Positions 13,432 through 22,726 are shown, numbered from the stretch's first letter. The stretch: DNA of 64,000 nt from Lachnospiraceae bacterium (GCA_017460885.1 JAFUAB010000046.1:82973-146972); one strand, 5' to 3'. Numbers and translations are program-made. Notes: generated by a model from the letters alone, not told the origin.

Positions 13432-14913
13432 ATGAGTGAAAAACTATTAAAAGCAAGAGAATATGAGACTAAACAGGAACAGCTTATAAGAGAAGAACAA
13501 AGACCGCTCTTTCATCTTACCCCAAAATGCGGTTGGACGAACGATCCGAACGGCTTTTCCGTATATCATGGCGAGTATCATCTTTTTTACCAGTACTATC
13601 CGTATGACACGGTGTGGGGATCCATGCACTGGGGACATGCTGTCAGCAGGGATCTCATGACCTGGGAATACCGGCCTGTGGCAATGGCTCCCGATGAAGA
13701 ATATGACAGCTTCGGCTGCTTCTCGGGAAGTGCCGTGGAAACTGATGACGGCAGACAGCTGCTTATATATACCGGCGTGTGTAAAAAAGAGGACGAAGAC
13801 GGAGTCGTGCGTGAATATCAGACACAGTGTGTGGCCGTGGGAGACGGAACCGATTATGAAAAATACGCCGGCAATCCCGTCATAACGATGAAGGATCTTC
13901 CGGAAGGAGCGGGACCGTATGATTTCAGGGATCCCAAGGTGTGGAAGGAAGACGGAAGATACTACATGGCTGTCGGAAACAAAACACCCGATAAAGACGG
14001 TCAGATACTGAAATATGTCAGCGATGACGGCTATAAATGGACCTTCGACCGGATCCTGACCAGGAATGAACACAGGTACGGTCTGATGTGGGAATGCCCC
14101 GATTATTTTGAGCTTGACGGTAAGCAGATCCTTTTGACCAGTCCTCAGGACATGCTTCCGGAGGATCTTGAATTCCATAACGGGAACGGAACGCTCTGTG
14201 TGATCGGCACCGAGGACGCGGACGGGAACTTTTCGGGAGAGAAATACCACTCTGTGGATTACGGTATAGATTTCTACGCACCTCAGACGGTTCTTGCGGA
14301 GGACGGACGCAGAATCATGATCGGATGGATGCAGAACTGGGATACATGCGGACACAAGCGTGATGATATGCCGTGGTTCGGACAGATGAGTTTCCCGAGG
14401 GAAATACACTTACGGAATGACAGGCTTATACAGAAGCCCGTCAGGGAAATAGAGAACTATTACGGCAGCACTGTCAGCAGAGAGGACGTCTCTCTGTCAG
14501 GCAGTACGCAATTGCCCGGGATCAAAGGCAGATGCATGGATATGACGGTCAGGGTCAGACCAAAGGGAACGGAAGGATCGTATGATGTCTTTGCAATCCG
14601 ATTTGCGGATAACGGAAAAAATTTTTCAACAATTGAGTACGATCCGGCCCGTAATATCGTCAAGATCGACAGAAAGCACTCCGGAAGCCGAAGGGCGCTC
14701 GTGCATCAGAGAAGGTGCAGGGTATCGGATCTTAGTGGCAGGATCACGCTTAGACTGATATTGGACAGATACAGTATGGAGCTGTTTATAAATGAAGGAG
14801 AACATGTCATGTCAATGGTCGTGCTTACGGATGTAAGTGCAGACGGCATAAGCTTTGAAGCCTCCGGCGAGCTGCTCATGGATGTGGAGATGCATGAGCT
14901 TGTACGGGGATGA
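13432..14913 (+). CDS. GH32 beta-fructofuranosidase (sucrose/fructan hydrolase)
   Basis: The enzyme releases fructose from sucrose, kestose or fructo-oligosaccharides. The three catalytic blocks of GH32 are intact. WTNDPNG holds nucleophile Asp38, FRDPK holds the stabiliser Asp167, and WECPD holds the acid/base Glu221. The five-bladed propeller occupies about 25-335 and the C-terminal beta-sandwich about 350-490. There is no signal peptide, so it acts in the cytoplasm on imported sugar, consistent with the transporter upstream. It starts 20 bases after the binding-protein gene, with a GGGGTGAG site. The operon is regulated by the divergent LacI-type protein. Sucrose and inulin-type oligosaccharides cannot be told apart here. 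Confidence 0.95.
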   Translation: MSEKLLKAREYETKQEQLIREEQRPLFHLTPKCGWTNDPNGFSVYHGEYHLFYQYYPYDTVWGSMHWGHAVSRDLMTWEYRPVAMAPDEEYDSFGCFSGSAVETDDGRQLLIYTGVCKKEDEDGVVREYQTQCVAVGDGTDYEKYAGNPVITMKDLPEGAGPYDFRDPKVWKEDGRYYMAVGNKTPDKDGQILKYVSDDGYKWTFDRILTRNEHRYGLMWECPDYFELDGKQILLTSPQDMLPEDLEFHNGNGTLCVIGTEDADGNFSGEKYHSVDYGIDFYAPQTVLAEDGRRIMIGWMQNWDTCGHKRDDMPWFGQMSFPREIHLRNDRLIQKPVREIENYYGSTVSREDVSLSGSTQLPGIKGRCMDMTVRVRPKGTEGSYDVFAIRFADNGKNFSTIEYDPARNIVKIDRKHSGSRRALVHQRRCRVSDLSGRITLRLILDRYSMELFINEGEHVMSMVVLTDVSADGISFEASGELLMDVEMHELVRG

Positions 14914-14932
14914 TCAATGTATCATTCTTTGC

Positions 14933-14962
14933 TTGACAATTAGCTCCTGTCTGCATTATTAT
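14933..14962 (+). promoter_or_regulatory. Promoter of the Phd-fusion gene pair
   Basis: TTGACA (14933-14938), 18 bases, then TATTAT (14957-14962) matches the vegetative consensus. It lies 52 bases before the ATG at 15014, so the 15014-15974 pair has its own promoter separate from the GH32 operon. Confidence 0.7.
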
Positions 14963-15013
14963 TAAGCACAAAAATCGGTACAAATAAGCGTACTAAAACC
15001 CGGAGATGTCCAT

Positions 15014-15619
15014 ATGATAGTGAAACAGGGAGAACTTCGCTCCAATCTGAAGAAATATTTTGATATGGCGGTAGATGATGAACCGGTGCTGGTTCCCAGG
15101 AAGGGCAATCGCAACGTAATTATACTGTCCGAGGACGAGTATCGTGCGTTGTCCGGAAATACAAGGCTGCTTTCGTATGCCAACGCTTTTGCCGAAAGGA
15201 CAGCCGGCAGGGGATTGAGAGATGACATCTCAACGGATTCTGAAAGTGTGCCCCCGAAGGTGCGGAGTTATACCGAAACTACCGACATCAAAACAGATAA
15301 CCTGGATCGCCTTAAAGTAATAGGCGAACTAAAGGATAACTGGAACGGAAACGGTGCGAGGGCCTTTGACCCCGGCCTGATAAAAAAGGTCATCGAAATT
15401 GTCATGAAAATCGATATACAGCCTGAAATCTTTCCTTCGGCCATGGGAACCATAGAATTCGAATACGGTAATTCGAGAAGAGATTTTATGAGTATAGAGA
15501 TTGGTAACGGAGACACCGCAGAGGTTTTTATAGTGATGTATAACGGCAGAGAGATTTTTGAAGACATCGAGGCATCCTCGGATGCCATAAACGAAAGGAC
15601 AAAGAGATTTTATGAATGA
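15014..15619 (+). CDS. Phd/YefM antitoxin-like domain fused to an uncharacterised C-terminal domain
   Basis: Residues 1-55 (VKQGELRSNLKKYFDMAVDD, then a strand with RKGNRNVIILSEDEYRAL) match the DNA-binding half of Phd/YefM antitoxins. Instead of the usual short toxin-binding tail there is a linker (60-95) and a second domain, about 98-195. That domain has LKDNWNGNGARAFDP, QPEIFPSAMGTIEFEYG and a strand with EVFIVMYNG. I cannot name this second domain. The gene has its own consensus promoter. Its stop overlaps the start of the next gene by eight bases, the usual layout of toxin-antitoxin pairs. It is inferred to be an autoregulating antitoxin or regulator for the downstream product. Confidence 0.7.
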   Translation: MIVKQGELRSNLKKYFDMAVDDEPVLVPRKGNRNVIILSEDEYRALSGNTRLLSYANAFAERTAGRGLRDDISTDSESVPPKVRSYTETTDIKTDNLDRLKVIGELKDNWNGNGARAFDPGLIKKVIEIVMKIDIQPEIFPSAMGTIEFEYGNSRRDFMSIEIGNGDTAEVFIVMYNGREIFEDIEASSDAINERTKRFYE

Positions 15620-15974
15620 AGTGTTCTATCCCGATGAAAAACTGTACAGAGCGATATACCCGCCTGAGATCGCTCCATTATATTGGAAGAGAGACGGTTC
15701 CATATCATATACGGCATTTATTGATCCCAACGGGCTGTCGGTGGACAGAGGCGATTACAGAGAGGATTCGGAGGTCAGATCTGAGATGTCGAGGAGGCTG
15801 ACCGGGAGTATTGTGAAGTTTTACGTGCGTACCTGTAATGAGATAGGAGCATATGCAAGATACCTGCCCTCAAAACATGACCAGTATCATAGCGAAGTAC
15901 ACGGCAGCAAGGAAAACATAGTGCTCAGCAAACATCAGTGCTTTTATCTGGCCAGACGTGTAGTCAAAGTGTAG
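15612..15974 (+). CDS. Uncharacterised partner of the Phd-fusion protein, 120 residues
   Basis: The gene overlaps the upstream gene by eight bases and is presumably translationally coupled to it. The protein begins with LYRAIYPPEIAPLYWKRDG and continues with AFIDPNGLSVDRGD. A central VKFYVRTC strand follows, then YHSEVHGSKENIVLSKHQCFYLARR near the C-terminus. Conserved-looking His, Ser and Asp residues (DRGD, YHSEVHGS) could form an active site. I do not recognise a named family. By position it could be a toxin matched to the Phd-type protein, but toxicity is inference only. No membrane segment is present. Confidence 0.65.
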   Translation: MNEVFYPDEKLYRAIYPPEIAPLYWKRDGSISYTAFIDPNGLSVDRGDYREDSEVRSEMSRRLTGSIVKFYVRTCNEIGAYARYLPSKHDQYHSEVHGSKENIVLSKHQCFYLARRVVKV

Positions 15975-16046
15975 GCTGTTTCTGCCTTTATATCATCATC
16001 TGACTCAGCAGAGGATCATAGAGTTGCTTATGCTGACAGACAGCAG

Positions 16047-16292
16047 CTACCACTTCTCATACGGACAGTGCCTTGCAGCCGTATACGCGCGCAGCTCCAC
16101 ATAGCAGCCGCAGGCGCCGCACAGACCGGCGTTTAGATAATCGCAGGTCTGACATACGGCGAGACGTGATGCGTATTCTTCTTCGGAAGAGCGGGCATCG
16201 GGTTCGACACGTTCCATATATTCCGTCAGATCAAAATCCGCAGAGGCCTTTTCCAGCAGACATCTGGGACAAATAGAACTTAAATCTGTCAT
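16047..16292 (-). CDS. Cysteine-rich zinc-ribbon-like protein (DUF6171 type)
   Basis: The 81-residue protein contains CPRC near the start, then CQTC, then CGACGC and a final Cys (RHCPYEKW). This is a pattern of paired cysteines that would bind one or two zinc ions or an iron-sulfur cluster. It fits the small DUF6171 proteins common in Lachnospiraceae; the family name is from memory. The start at 16292 is chosen because GGGAGGG lies 11 bases upstream. That site is in the 3' arm of the terminator hairpin of the preceding gene on this strand, so folding could hide it. The longer frame to 16334 would run through the hairpin and is unlikely. Confidence 0.7.
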   Translation of the reverse strand: MTDLSSICPRCLLEKASADFDLTEYMERVEPDARSSEEEYASRLAVCQTCDYLNAGLCGACGCYVELRAYTAARHCPYEKW

Positions 16293-16296
16293 GGTC

Positions 16297-16331
16297 AAAA
16301 ATACCCTCCCGATAACAGATACCGGGAGGGT
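16297..16331 (-). terminator. Terminator of cellobiose phosphorylase, overlapping the next gene's ribosome-binding site
   Basis: On the minus strand ACCCTCCCG (16331-16323) pairs with CGGGAGGGT (16311-16303) around an 11-nt loop, followed by ATTTTTG. The GGGAGGG in the 3' arm is also the only ribosome-binding site for the gene starting at 16292. Confidence 0.7.
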
Positions 16332-16347
16332 CATTTAATCTATGGGA

Positions 16348-18786
16348 TCAACCCATCACTACTTCAACATTAACTTCTTTCTTAGAAGCATCGAAAGGAA
16401 TAATGCATCCCTCTACTTCCTGTCCGTCTACGGTCATGGACTTAACTCCCTTTTCCACGTCGTCAGGGTTCTTGACCGTGATATTGTAGGTAGCTCCGCG
16501 GAACTTACGTGTGATCTTGAAGTCGCCGAAGCCGTGAGGTACACAGGGATCAACCTGCAGTCCCTTGTGAGTGGGATATACGCCCAGTATGTACTGGGAG
16601 ATATTGCAGAAGGTCCATGCGGCGGTACCGGTGAGCCAGCTGTTCTTGCCTTCACCGGGGAGATAAGCATCGTTACCGGCTACCATCTGGCAATATACGT
16701 AAGGCTCTGTCTTATGGATCTCGGAGATCTCTTCGGTGTAGGCAGGGCAGGTCTTCTTGTAGATCTCAAAGGCTCTGTCGCCGCGTCCGATAACTGTTTC
16801 CGCGATGGATACCCATGGATTGTTGTGGCAGAAGATACCGGCATTCTCTTTGTATCCGGGCGGATATGATGTGATCTCACCGAGTTCGAGATGATATACC
16901 GTATAAGCGGGCTGGAGGATCATTACACCGTACTCGCAGTCGAGGTGCTCCTTAACGGAATCGAGAGCCTTCTGTGCGAGACCTTCCTTGACACCGATGC
17001 CTGCCAGTGAGCAGAAACCGTTGGATTCGATGAAGATCTTACCTTCCTCACACTCCTTGGAACCGATCTTGTGGCTGTATGCGTCGTATGCCCTGACGAA
17101 CCAGTCGCCGTCCCAGCCGTCCTTGAGGACTGCGTCATACATGATCTGCACTTCCTTGCGGGCACGTTCCGCTTCGGCGGTATCGCCCATGAGCTCTGCG
17201 AGCTGTGCGTACTCTTCGCCGTACTTAACGAACATACCTGCGATAAATACGGACTCTGCAACGGGACCCTCGCTGGGACCGAAGCACTGGAAGGATTCGC
17301 CGGGATGCTCAGAGAAGCAGTTGAGGTTCAGGCAGTCATTCCAGTCTGCACGTCCGATAAGAGGCAGGTTGTGAGGCCCCTTGTTGTTGACGGTGAAATC
17401 AAATGATCTCTTGAGGTGCTCCATCAGAGTTGTGGCAACGCTCATATCGTTGTCATAAGGAACCATTTCCTCGAGGATCGAGGTATCGCCGGTCTCACGT
17501 ACATAGGCGGATACACCTGCGATCAGCCACAGCGGGTCATCGTTGAAGCCCGATCCTATATCGGAGTTTCCTCTCTTGGTAAGAGGCTGATACTGATGGT
17601 ATGCGGAACCGTTCTGGAACTGGGTGGAAGCGATATCGATGATACGCTCTCTTGCACGCTCGGGGATCAGATGTACGAATCCGAGGAGATCCTGGTTGGA
17701 ATCTCTGAAGCCCATGCCGCGGCCGATGCCCGATTCATAGTAGGAAGCGGAACGGCTCATATTGAAGGTTACCATACACTGGTACTGGTTCCAGATGTTG
17801 ACCATACGGTTAACCTTGTCATTCTCGGATTCAACGGTGTAGATACTGAGCAGGTTGTTCCAGTAATCGGTGAGCTTTTTGAAGGCTGCTTCGACATCCG
17901 CATCTGTCTGGTATTTTGCAAGGAGCTTATTGGCGGGATCCTTTTTGATCACGCCCTTGGACTCCCATTTGTCGTTGTCGGGATTCTCACAGTATCCGAT
18001 CACGAATACGTATGATTTCGTCTCGCCGGGAGCCAGATCGATATTGATCTGATGTACGCCTACCGGTGACCAGCCGTGAGCCACGCTGCCGGTGCACTCG
18101 CCCTTTTCAAAAACAACTTCGGGATTGCTGTTGTCATGATATGCACCGAGGAATGCGTCTCTGGATGTATCGAATCCGTCGATCTTTGTATTTACGGAGA
18201 AAACAGCGTAGTGATTGCGGCGCTCTCTGTACTCGGTCTTGTGATATATCGTCGAATCGATGATCTCAACCTCGCCGGTAGAGAAGTTACGCTGGAAGTT
18301 ACGTGAATCGTCATCGGCGTTCCACAGACACCATTCAACATATGAGAAGAGCTTGATCGACTTGGCTGCGGAAGTATCGTTGGTGACCTTTACCTGATGG
18401 ATCTCACAGGTATCATCCGTGGGAACAAAGGAAAGGACGGAAGCCTTGATGCCGTTCTTCTCTGAATTCCACTTGCTGTAGCCTATGCCGTGACGGCACT
18501 CATAGGAGTCGAGCTCGGTCTTGGTAGGCTGCCAGCCGGGATTCCATACGCTGTCGCCGTCTTTGATATAGAAATATTTTCCGTTGATATCACCGGGGAT
18601 GTCGTTGTAGCGGTATCTGGTGACACGGAGAAGCTTGGCATCCTTGTAGAAGGAATAACCGCCCATTGTGTTGGAAATCAACGTGAAATAGTCGTTGCTT
18701 CCGAGATAATTGATCCAGGGCAAAGGAGTCCTGGGGGTAGTGATGACGTATTCTTTGTTCGCGTCGTCGAAGTAACCGAATTTCAT
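16348..18786 (-). CDS. Cellobiose phosphorylase (GH94)
   Basis: The enzyme splits cellobiose with phosphate into glucose 1-phosphate and glucose, saving one ATP compared with hydrolysis. The 812 residues match the usual length of GH94 cellobiose phosphorylases. The N-terminal beta-sandwich spans about 1-300, a linker helix follows, and the (alpha/alpha)6 barrel covers about 320-740. The catalytic region [13 protein letters not shown] carries Asp484 as the general acid. [17 protein letters not shown] and NDDPLWL also belong to the family core. There is no signal peptide, so it acts on imported cellobiose. A GGAGG site lies seven bases before the start. A strong terminator follows. Cellodextrin phosphorylase is longer and so less likely. 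Confidence 0.95.
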   Translation of the reverse strand: MKFGYFDDANKEYVITTPRTPLPWINYLGSNDYFTLISNTMGGYSFYKDAKLLRVTRYRYNDIPGDINGKYFYIKDGDSVWNPGWQPTKTELDSYECRHGIGYSKWNSEKNGIKASVLSFVPTDDTCEIHQVKVTNDTSAAKSIKLFSYVEWCLWNADDDSRNFQRNFSTGEVEIIDSTIYHKTEYRERRNHYAVFSVNTKIDGFDTSRDAFLGAYHDNSNPEVVFEKGECTGSVAHGWSPVGVHQINIDLAPGETKSYVFVIGYCENPDNDKWESKGVIKKDPANKLLAKYQTDADVEAAFKKLTDYWNNLLSIYTVESENDKVNRMVNIWNQYQCMVTFNMSRSASYYESGIGRGMGFRDSNQDLLGFVHLIPERARERIIDIASTQFQNGSAYHQYQPLTKRGNSDIGSGFNDDPLWLIAGVSAYVRETGDTSILEEMVPYDNDMSVATTLMEHLKRSFDFTVNNKGPHNLPLIGRADWNDCLNLNCFSEHPGESFQCFGPSEGPVAESVFIAGMFVKYGEEYAQLAELMGDTAEAERARKEVQIMYDAVLKDGWDGDWFVRAYDAYSHKIGSKECEEGKIFIESNGFCSLAGIGVKEGLAQKALDSVKEHLDCEYGVMILQPAYTVYHLELGEITSYPPGYKENAGIFCHNNPWVSIAETVIGRGDRAFEIYKKTCPAYTEEISEIHKTEPYVYCQMVAGNDAYLPGEGKNSWLTGTAAWTFCNISQYILGVYPTHKGLQVDPCVPHGFGDFKITRKFRGATYNITVKNPDDVEKGVKSMTVDGQEVEGCIIPFDASKKEVNVEVVMG

Positions 18787-18848
18787 GCTATACCTCCATT
18801 AAAAAGTGATTGCACGCTACGCTTGACAGTGAGCCGTAGCTGTATGAT

Positions 18849-18878
18849 AGTATAACATATTGTAATTAGTCACGTCAG
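18849..18878 (-). promoter_or_regulatory. Candidate promoter of cellobiose phosphorylase
   Basis: On the minus strand CTGACG (18878-18873), 18 bases, then TATACT (18854-18849) lies 63 bases upstream of the start codon. The -10 is good and the -35 is four of six. Confidence 0.4.
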
Positions 18879-18890
18879 CTTTTTTCTACT

Positions 18891-20039
18891 ATGAATAAAT
18901 ATAAATTGACCGCGGTATGCCACTTCGGTATGGAAGCACCGCTTAAAAGAGAAATAACGGATCTTGGGTATGAGATCCTGTCCGTAGATGACGGCAGGGT
19001 CACCTTTGCCGGAGATGCGGGGGCTTTGGCCCGCGCCAATATTTTCCTGCGAACGGCGGAAAGAGTCCTTTTGATAGCAGGCAGCTTCAGAGCCGGAACC
19101 TATGAGGAGCTTTTTCAGGGTACGAAGGCTCTGCCGTGGGAGGAATTTATCCCCGAAAACGGCAGGTTCTGGGTGACAAAGGTTGCCACCGTCAAATCCA
19201 CCCTTTTTTCACCGAGGGATATTCAGTCCGTCATGAAAAAGGGCATGGTCGAGCGCATGAAAATGACATATCACAGAGATGTCTTTGCGGAGGACGGCGA
19301 CGATTATCCGGTGCGTGTCTTTTTGTATAAGGATGAGGTGGTCGCAGGGCTGGACACCAGCGGAACAAGTCTGCATAAGAGGGGGTATCGTACGCTCAAT
19401 AACAAAGCGCCGATAGCCGAGAATCTGGCTGCCGGACTCATTATGCTAACTCCCTGGAAAAGAGACCGCATACTTGTGGATCCCTTTTGCGGAAGCGGAA
19501 CCTTTCCGATCGAGGCGGCACTTATGGCGGCTAACATCGCACCCGGAATGAACAGGGAGTTTACCGCGGAGAGATGGAGTCACATCGTGCCGAAGTCGGA
19601 GTGGTACAGGGCAGTTGATGAAGCTTCTTCACTGATCAATGTAAATATCGAGACGGACATCCAGGGATATGACATAGATGAATCATGTGTCAGAATTGCA
19701 CGGGAAAATGCAAAAGCCGCGGGCGTTGAACACCTTATCCATTTCCAGAGGAGAGACGTTCGGGATCTGTCACATCCCGGGAAGTACGGATTCATAATCA
19801 CCAATCCCCCGTATGGGGAAAGGATCGGTGAGGCATCGGAGATCGGAGAGCTGTACAGAACGCTCGGAGAGCGGTATAAGAAACTGAATACCTGGTCGAT
19901 GGGAGTCATCACTTCGTATGAAAATGCAGAAAGTGACATAGGTCAGAAAGCGACCAGAAACCGCAAGTTATATAACGGTATGATAAAGACGTATTTTTAT
20001 CAGTTCATGGGACCGAAGCCACCTGCAAAAAGACAATGA
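18891..20039 (+). CDS. THUMP-domain class I RNA methyltransferase (RlmL N-terminal/YpsC type)
   Basis: The enzyme is predicted to methylate guanine in 23S rRNA, as the RlmL methylase domain does for G2445. The THUMP RNA-binding region covers about 1-160. The Rossmann methyltransferase domain has the SAM-binding motif DPFCGSGT at 197-204 and the catalytic NPPYGER near 305, the signature of N2-guanine methylases. The length (382) equals that of the stand-alone Firmicutes proteins. It is divergent from cellobiose phosphorylase. Its stop codon overlaps the ATG of the next gene. The ATG has only a weak ribosome-binding site. Confidence 0.9.
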   Translation: MNKYKLTAVCHFGMEAPLKREITDLGYEILSVDDGRVTFAGDAGALARANIFLRTAERVLLIAGSFRAGTYEELFQGTKALPWEEFIPENGRFWVTKVATVKSTLFSPRDIQSVMKKGMVERMKMTYHRDVFAEDGDDYPVRVFLYKDEVVAGLDTSGTSLHKRGYRTLNNKAPIAENLAAGLIMLTPWKRDRILVDPFCGSGTFPIEAALMAANIAPGMNREFTAERWSHIVPKSEWYRAVDEASSLINVNIETDIQGYDIDESCVRIARENAKAAGVEHLIHFQRRDVRDLSHPGKYGFIITNPPYGERIGEASEIGELYRTLGERYKKLNTWSMGVITSYENAESDIGQKATRNRKLYNGMIKTYFYQFMGPKPPAKRQ

Positions 20040-21178
20040 CATACGATATATATTCCCTTTACAAACGCCTGCTTGTGGCGGCGGTCATATTTACGGTAAT
20101 GATAACGGGACTGACGGCGGCTTATATGTTATTCTTTCATCCCGAGACTGCCGTGCCGCAGAGATATACCGGAGCGGCCGAAGATGCATCCGGTTCGGAG
20201 AGTGCTTATGCTCCGGCCGGTGCGGAGGGTGCGGGTGCCTTGAAGCCCGGAGCGAACAAAGCAGCAGAGTCGGAGGTTTCCGTAGAATCGGTTTCGGAAC
20301 CTGTCAATGAGCTTTTTCTGGATGGGACATCCACCGATACGGATTATCTGTGGATACCTGTCGCGGATGGAATAACCGGGGCGGATATCGTGATAGAGAA
20401 TCACTACATGGAGCATCAGCTCTGGGTTGCGATAGACGGCGGGGACAGTTCGTATTATAAAGATAATTTCATCTCGGGTGACTTAAGCGGAGTGATCCGT
20501 GCCGAGGCAGACGATACTCCGGAGCGGCTTATCATCAAATTTGCGATGGATAAGGTCTATGAGTATGAAACGATATTTGAAAACGGCGTACTGTATGTCG
20601 ATACCAGGCTTCCGAGGGAGTTATATGACAGGATAGTTGTCATTGATCCTGCCGGGAATGTTCCGGCACAGCTGCTGACGGAGGGATCCGCGTCTCCCGA
20701 AGTGATCTGTCAGGATATTGCCTCCAAGGTTCAGTCCGGTCTGGAGGATGACGGGATCCGTGTATATATTACCAGCGCCGATGGGAGACTTGCCGCGGAT
20801 GAGGACTGCCTTTCTCTTGCGTCGGATGTAAGGCCCGATATGTACATTCGCATAGAAACCTCATATGATGAAGATTCTAAGGTATACGGTACCGAAACGG
20901 TTTATAACGGAACATATTTTATTCCCGGCTTCGGGTCCGTGGAACTGGCCGATCTGCTGGAAGCCAATGTGACCACTTACATCGGCGGAAAGGCTGTCGG
21001 GCTTGTTGCGGCCGGAGAAAATGACGGCGTGATAGCCGGAGCTACCGTGCCCGCGGCATCAGTCCGCGTGGGCTATTATACCAATTCACAGGAAAATATA
21101 CTTTTGAACAGAGATGATTACCGCACCCGTATAGCCGAGGGAATTCTGGCTGCGGTAAGGGAGGCGTATGGTGAATAG
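20036..21178 (+). CDS. Membrane-anchored amidase-like protein lacking the zinc ligands
   Basis: This 380-residue protein has one N-terminal membrane segment (about 13-34), a low-complexity linker and a middle domain. The C-terminal part, about 200-375, follows the Amidase_3 outline: IVVIDPAGN, then DGIRVYITSADGRLA, then RPDMYIRIETSYDE, and at the end VRVGYYTNSQENILLNRDDYRTRIAEGI. In active enzymes these places read DPGHGG, ISIHAN and VEXGFXSN. Here both His and the Glu are absent. It is therefore probably a catalytically dead wall-binding or regulatory protein outside the cell. It overlaps both its neighbours by a few bases, which suggests a shared transcript. The homology is judged from the pattern. 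Confidence 0.65.
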   Translation: MTYDIYSLYKRLLVAAVIFTVMITGLTAAYMLFFHPETAVPQRYTGAAEDASGSESAYAPAGAEGAGALKPGANKAAESEVSVESVSEPVNELFLDGTSTDTDYLWIPVADGITGADIVIENHYMEHQLWVAIDGGDSSYYKDNFISGDLSGVIRAEADDTPERLIIKFAMDKVYEYETIFENGVLYVDTRLPRELYDRIVVIDPAGNVPAQLLTEGSASPEVICQDIASKVQSGLEDDGIRVYITSADGRLAADEDCLSLASDVRPDMYIRIETSYDEDSKVYGTETVYNGTYFIPGFGSVELADLLEANVTTYIGGKAVGLVAAGENDGVIAGATVPAASVRVGYYTNSQENILLNRDDYRTRIAEGILAAVREAYGE

Positions 21179-21779
21179 AAGGATTGTTTTTGCAACGGGA
21201 AATAAAGACAAGATCCGTGAGGCATCGCAGATCCTGGACGGATTTGATATCCCGGTGGTCTCCATGAAGGAGGCTGGGGTGTCTGCAGATCCGGAGGAGA
21301 ATGGTACATCCTTTGAAGAAAATGCACTTATCAAGGCAAGGGCTGTTGCCGCCCTGCTTGAGAGTGACTCCGATATCGTGCTTGCCGATGATTCGGGACT
21401 TGTCATAGATGCGCTGGACGGCGAACCCGGGATATATTCGGCAAGATATCTCGGACATGATACCTCATATCATGAAAAAAACCTGCATCTGATCTCCCGA
21501 CTTGACGGAGTACCGGATGAAAAGAGAAGCGCAAGGTTCGTCTGCGCGATAGCAGCCATCCTGCCTGACGGTACTGAGCTGACGACTACCGGCAGCTTTG
21601 AGGGCAGCATCGGTTATGAAGAAAAGGGGGATCACGGTTTTGGCTATGATCCGATCTTTTATCTGCCGGATCTCGGAGTGTATTCCGCAGAGCTCAGTGA
21701 CGAGGAAAAACATGCCAGGAGTCACAGGGGACAGGCGCTGAGAGCTATGAGAGATCTGCTGAAGGAAAGGCTTGTATAG
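21168..21779 (+). CDS. rdgB: XTP/dITP diphosphatase (RdgB/HAM1 family)
   Basis: The enzyme removes ITP, dITP and XTP from the nucleotide pool by cleaving them to monophosphate and pyrophosphate. The N-terminal IVFATGNKDKIREA motif binds substrate. EENGTSFEENALIKA, VLADDSGLVIDALDGEPGIYSARY and the C-terminal GFGYDPIF and SHRGQAL motifs are all present. The length (203) is normal. The start overlaps the preceding gene by 11 bases, and the phosphodiesterase gene follows after three bases, the classic rdgB-yfcE pair of Firmicutes. Confidence 0.95.
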   Translation: MVNRRIVFATGNKDKIREASQILDGFDIPVVSMKEAGVSADPEENGTSFEENALIKARAVAALLESDSDIVLADDSGLVIDALDGEPGIYSARYLGHDTSYHEKNLHLISRLDGVPDEKRSARFVCAIAAILPDGTELTTTGSFEGSIGYEEKGDHGFGYDPIFYLPDLGVYSAELSDEEKHARSHRGQALRAMRDLLKERLV

Positions 21780-21782
21780 TAT

Positions 21783-22271
21783 ATGAAAAGAGTATTGATA
21801 ATAAGTGATACACACGGCTATCATGCACCTCTTAAAGGTATTCTGGAGAATGACGGCCCCTTTGACATGATGATACACTGCGGGGATCTGGAGGGCGAGG
21901 AAAACTCCATTCAGAATCTGACCGGTCCTGCGTGTGCGTGCGTGATGGTTGCCGGGAATAACGACTTTTTCAGCATGCTTCCCCGTGAGCTGATGCTGGA
22001 TATAGAAGGACTGCGTGTCTGGATAACTCACGGACACAACTTCTATGTGTCAATGGATACGAACATGATCAAGGAGGAAGCCAGACAGCATGATGCGGAT
22101 ATCGTGATGTTCGGACATACACATAAGCCGCTCGTCGATACATCCGGACCGGTGATCGCCATAAATCCGGGATCTTTGACATATCCGCGTCAGTTTGAAC
22201 ATCGTCCTTCGTATATAGTCATGGAGGCCGACAAAGATAAAGCTCCCGTGTTTGAGATCCGGTATCTGTGA
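21783..22271 (+). CDS. Metallophosphoesterase, YfcE/MJ0936 family
   Basis: This is a small (162-residue) calcineurin-like phosphodiesterase with every metal motif present: SDTHG near residue 8, CGDLEG near 38, GNND near 59, THGHN near 84 and FGHTHKP near 119. Relatives hydrolyse phosphodiesters such as bis-pNPP with manganese; the natural substrate is unknown. The gene directly follows rdgB and is probably co-transcribed with it. Confidence 0.92.
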   Translation: MKRVLIISDTHGYHAPLKGILENDGPFDMMIHCGDLEGEENSIQNLTGPACACVMVAGNNDFFSMLPRELMLDIEGLRVWITHGHNFYVSMDTNMIKEEARQHDADIVMFGHTHKPLVDTSGPVIAINPGSLTYPRQFEHRPSYIVMEADKDKAPVFEIRYL

Positions 22272-22327
22272 TCCGGACAGATCAAACGGGAGCGGTCAAT
22301 CGATCTGTATCGGTTATGAGATGGTGA

Positions 22328-22726
22328 TCAGTTGAGAGCCTTTGTCTGGTGAACGTAGTCGTATTCGTTTACCGAGTAGCTTTGGAGCTGTGAAGATGCG
22401 GCGTATACCATTCCAAGCTTGTTGACAGCAACATCCCTGATCCCCGAGAGATCTTCGACTGTGGTAAGCCTGCGGTTCATATCGTCATTGTCCTGTGTGA
22501 GCGCGGCAAGCTCCTGCTCACATGATGTGATATTCAATTGAGCTATCCTTAGCTTTTCCTGCAGATTCAGATATTGAAGAAGCGTTAACAGTAACACGGC
22601 TGTAAACAGAAAGAGTACAAAATGCTGTTTGATATACTGGACCGGAGTTTGTGACTTTTGTCCTTTTATCAGATTGAGATCGGATTCTATAATGGCATTT
22701 TTGACTGCCGTATTTGAATTTCTCAA
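22328..22726 (-). CDS. FtsL/DivIC-like septum protein
   Basis: This 132-residue bitopic membrane protein has a cytoplasmic N-terminus of about 33 residues and one membrane segment (35-52). An extracellular leucine-zipper-like coil follows (55-95), then the region LSGIRDVAVNKLGMVYA, which is characteristic of FtsL and DivIC family cell-division proteins. The start is a TTG at 22726 with GAGGA six bases upstream. It would help assemble the division complex at the septum. It is convergent with the phosphodiesterase gene and is not inside a dcw cluster, which is unusual for true FtsL, so a DivIC-like paralogue is possible. Confidence 0.75.
   Translation of the reverse strand: MRNSNTAVKNAIIESDLNLIKGQKSQTPVQYIKQHFVLFLFTAVLLLTLLQYLNLQEKLRIAQLNITSCEQELAALTQDNDDMNRRLTTVEDLSGIRDVAVNKLGMVYAASSQLQSYSVNEYDYVHQTKALN

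Noticed and set aside
13447-14409. A 320-codon minus-strand frame
   Set aside because: It is antisense to the GH32 gene, whose catalytic motifs are intact on the plus strand.
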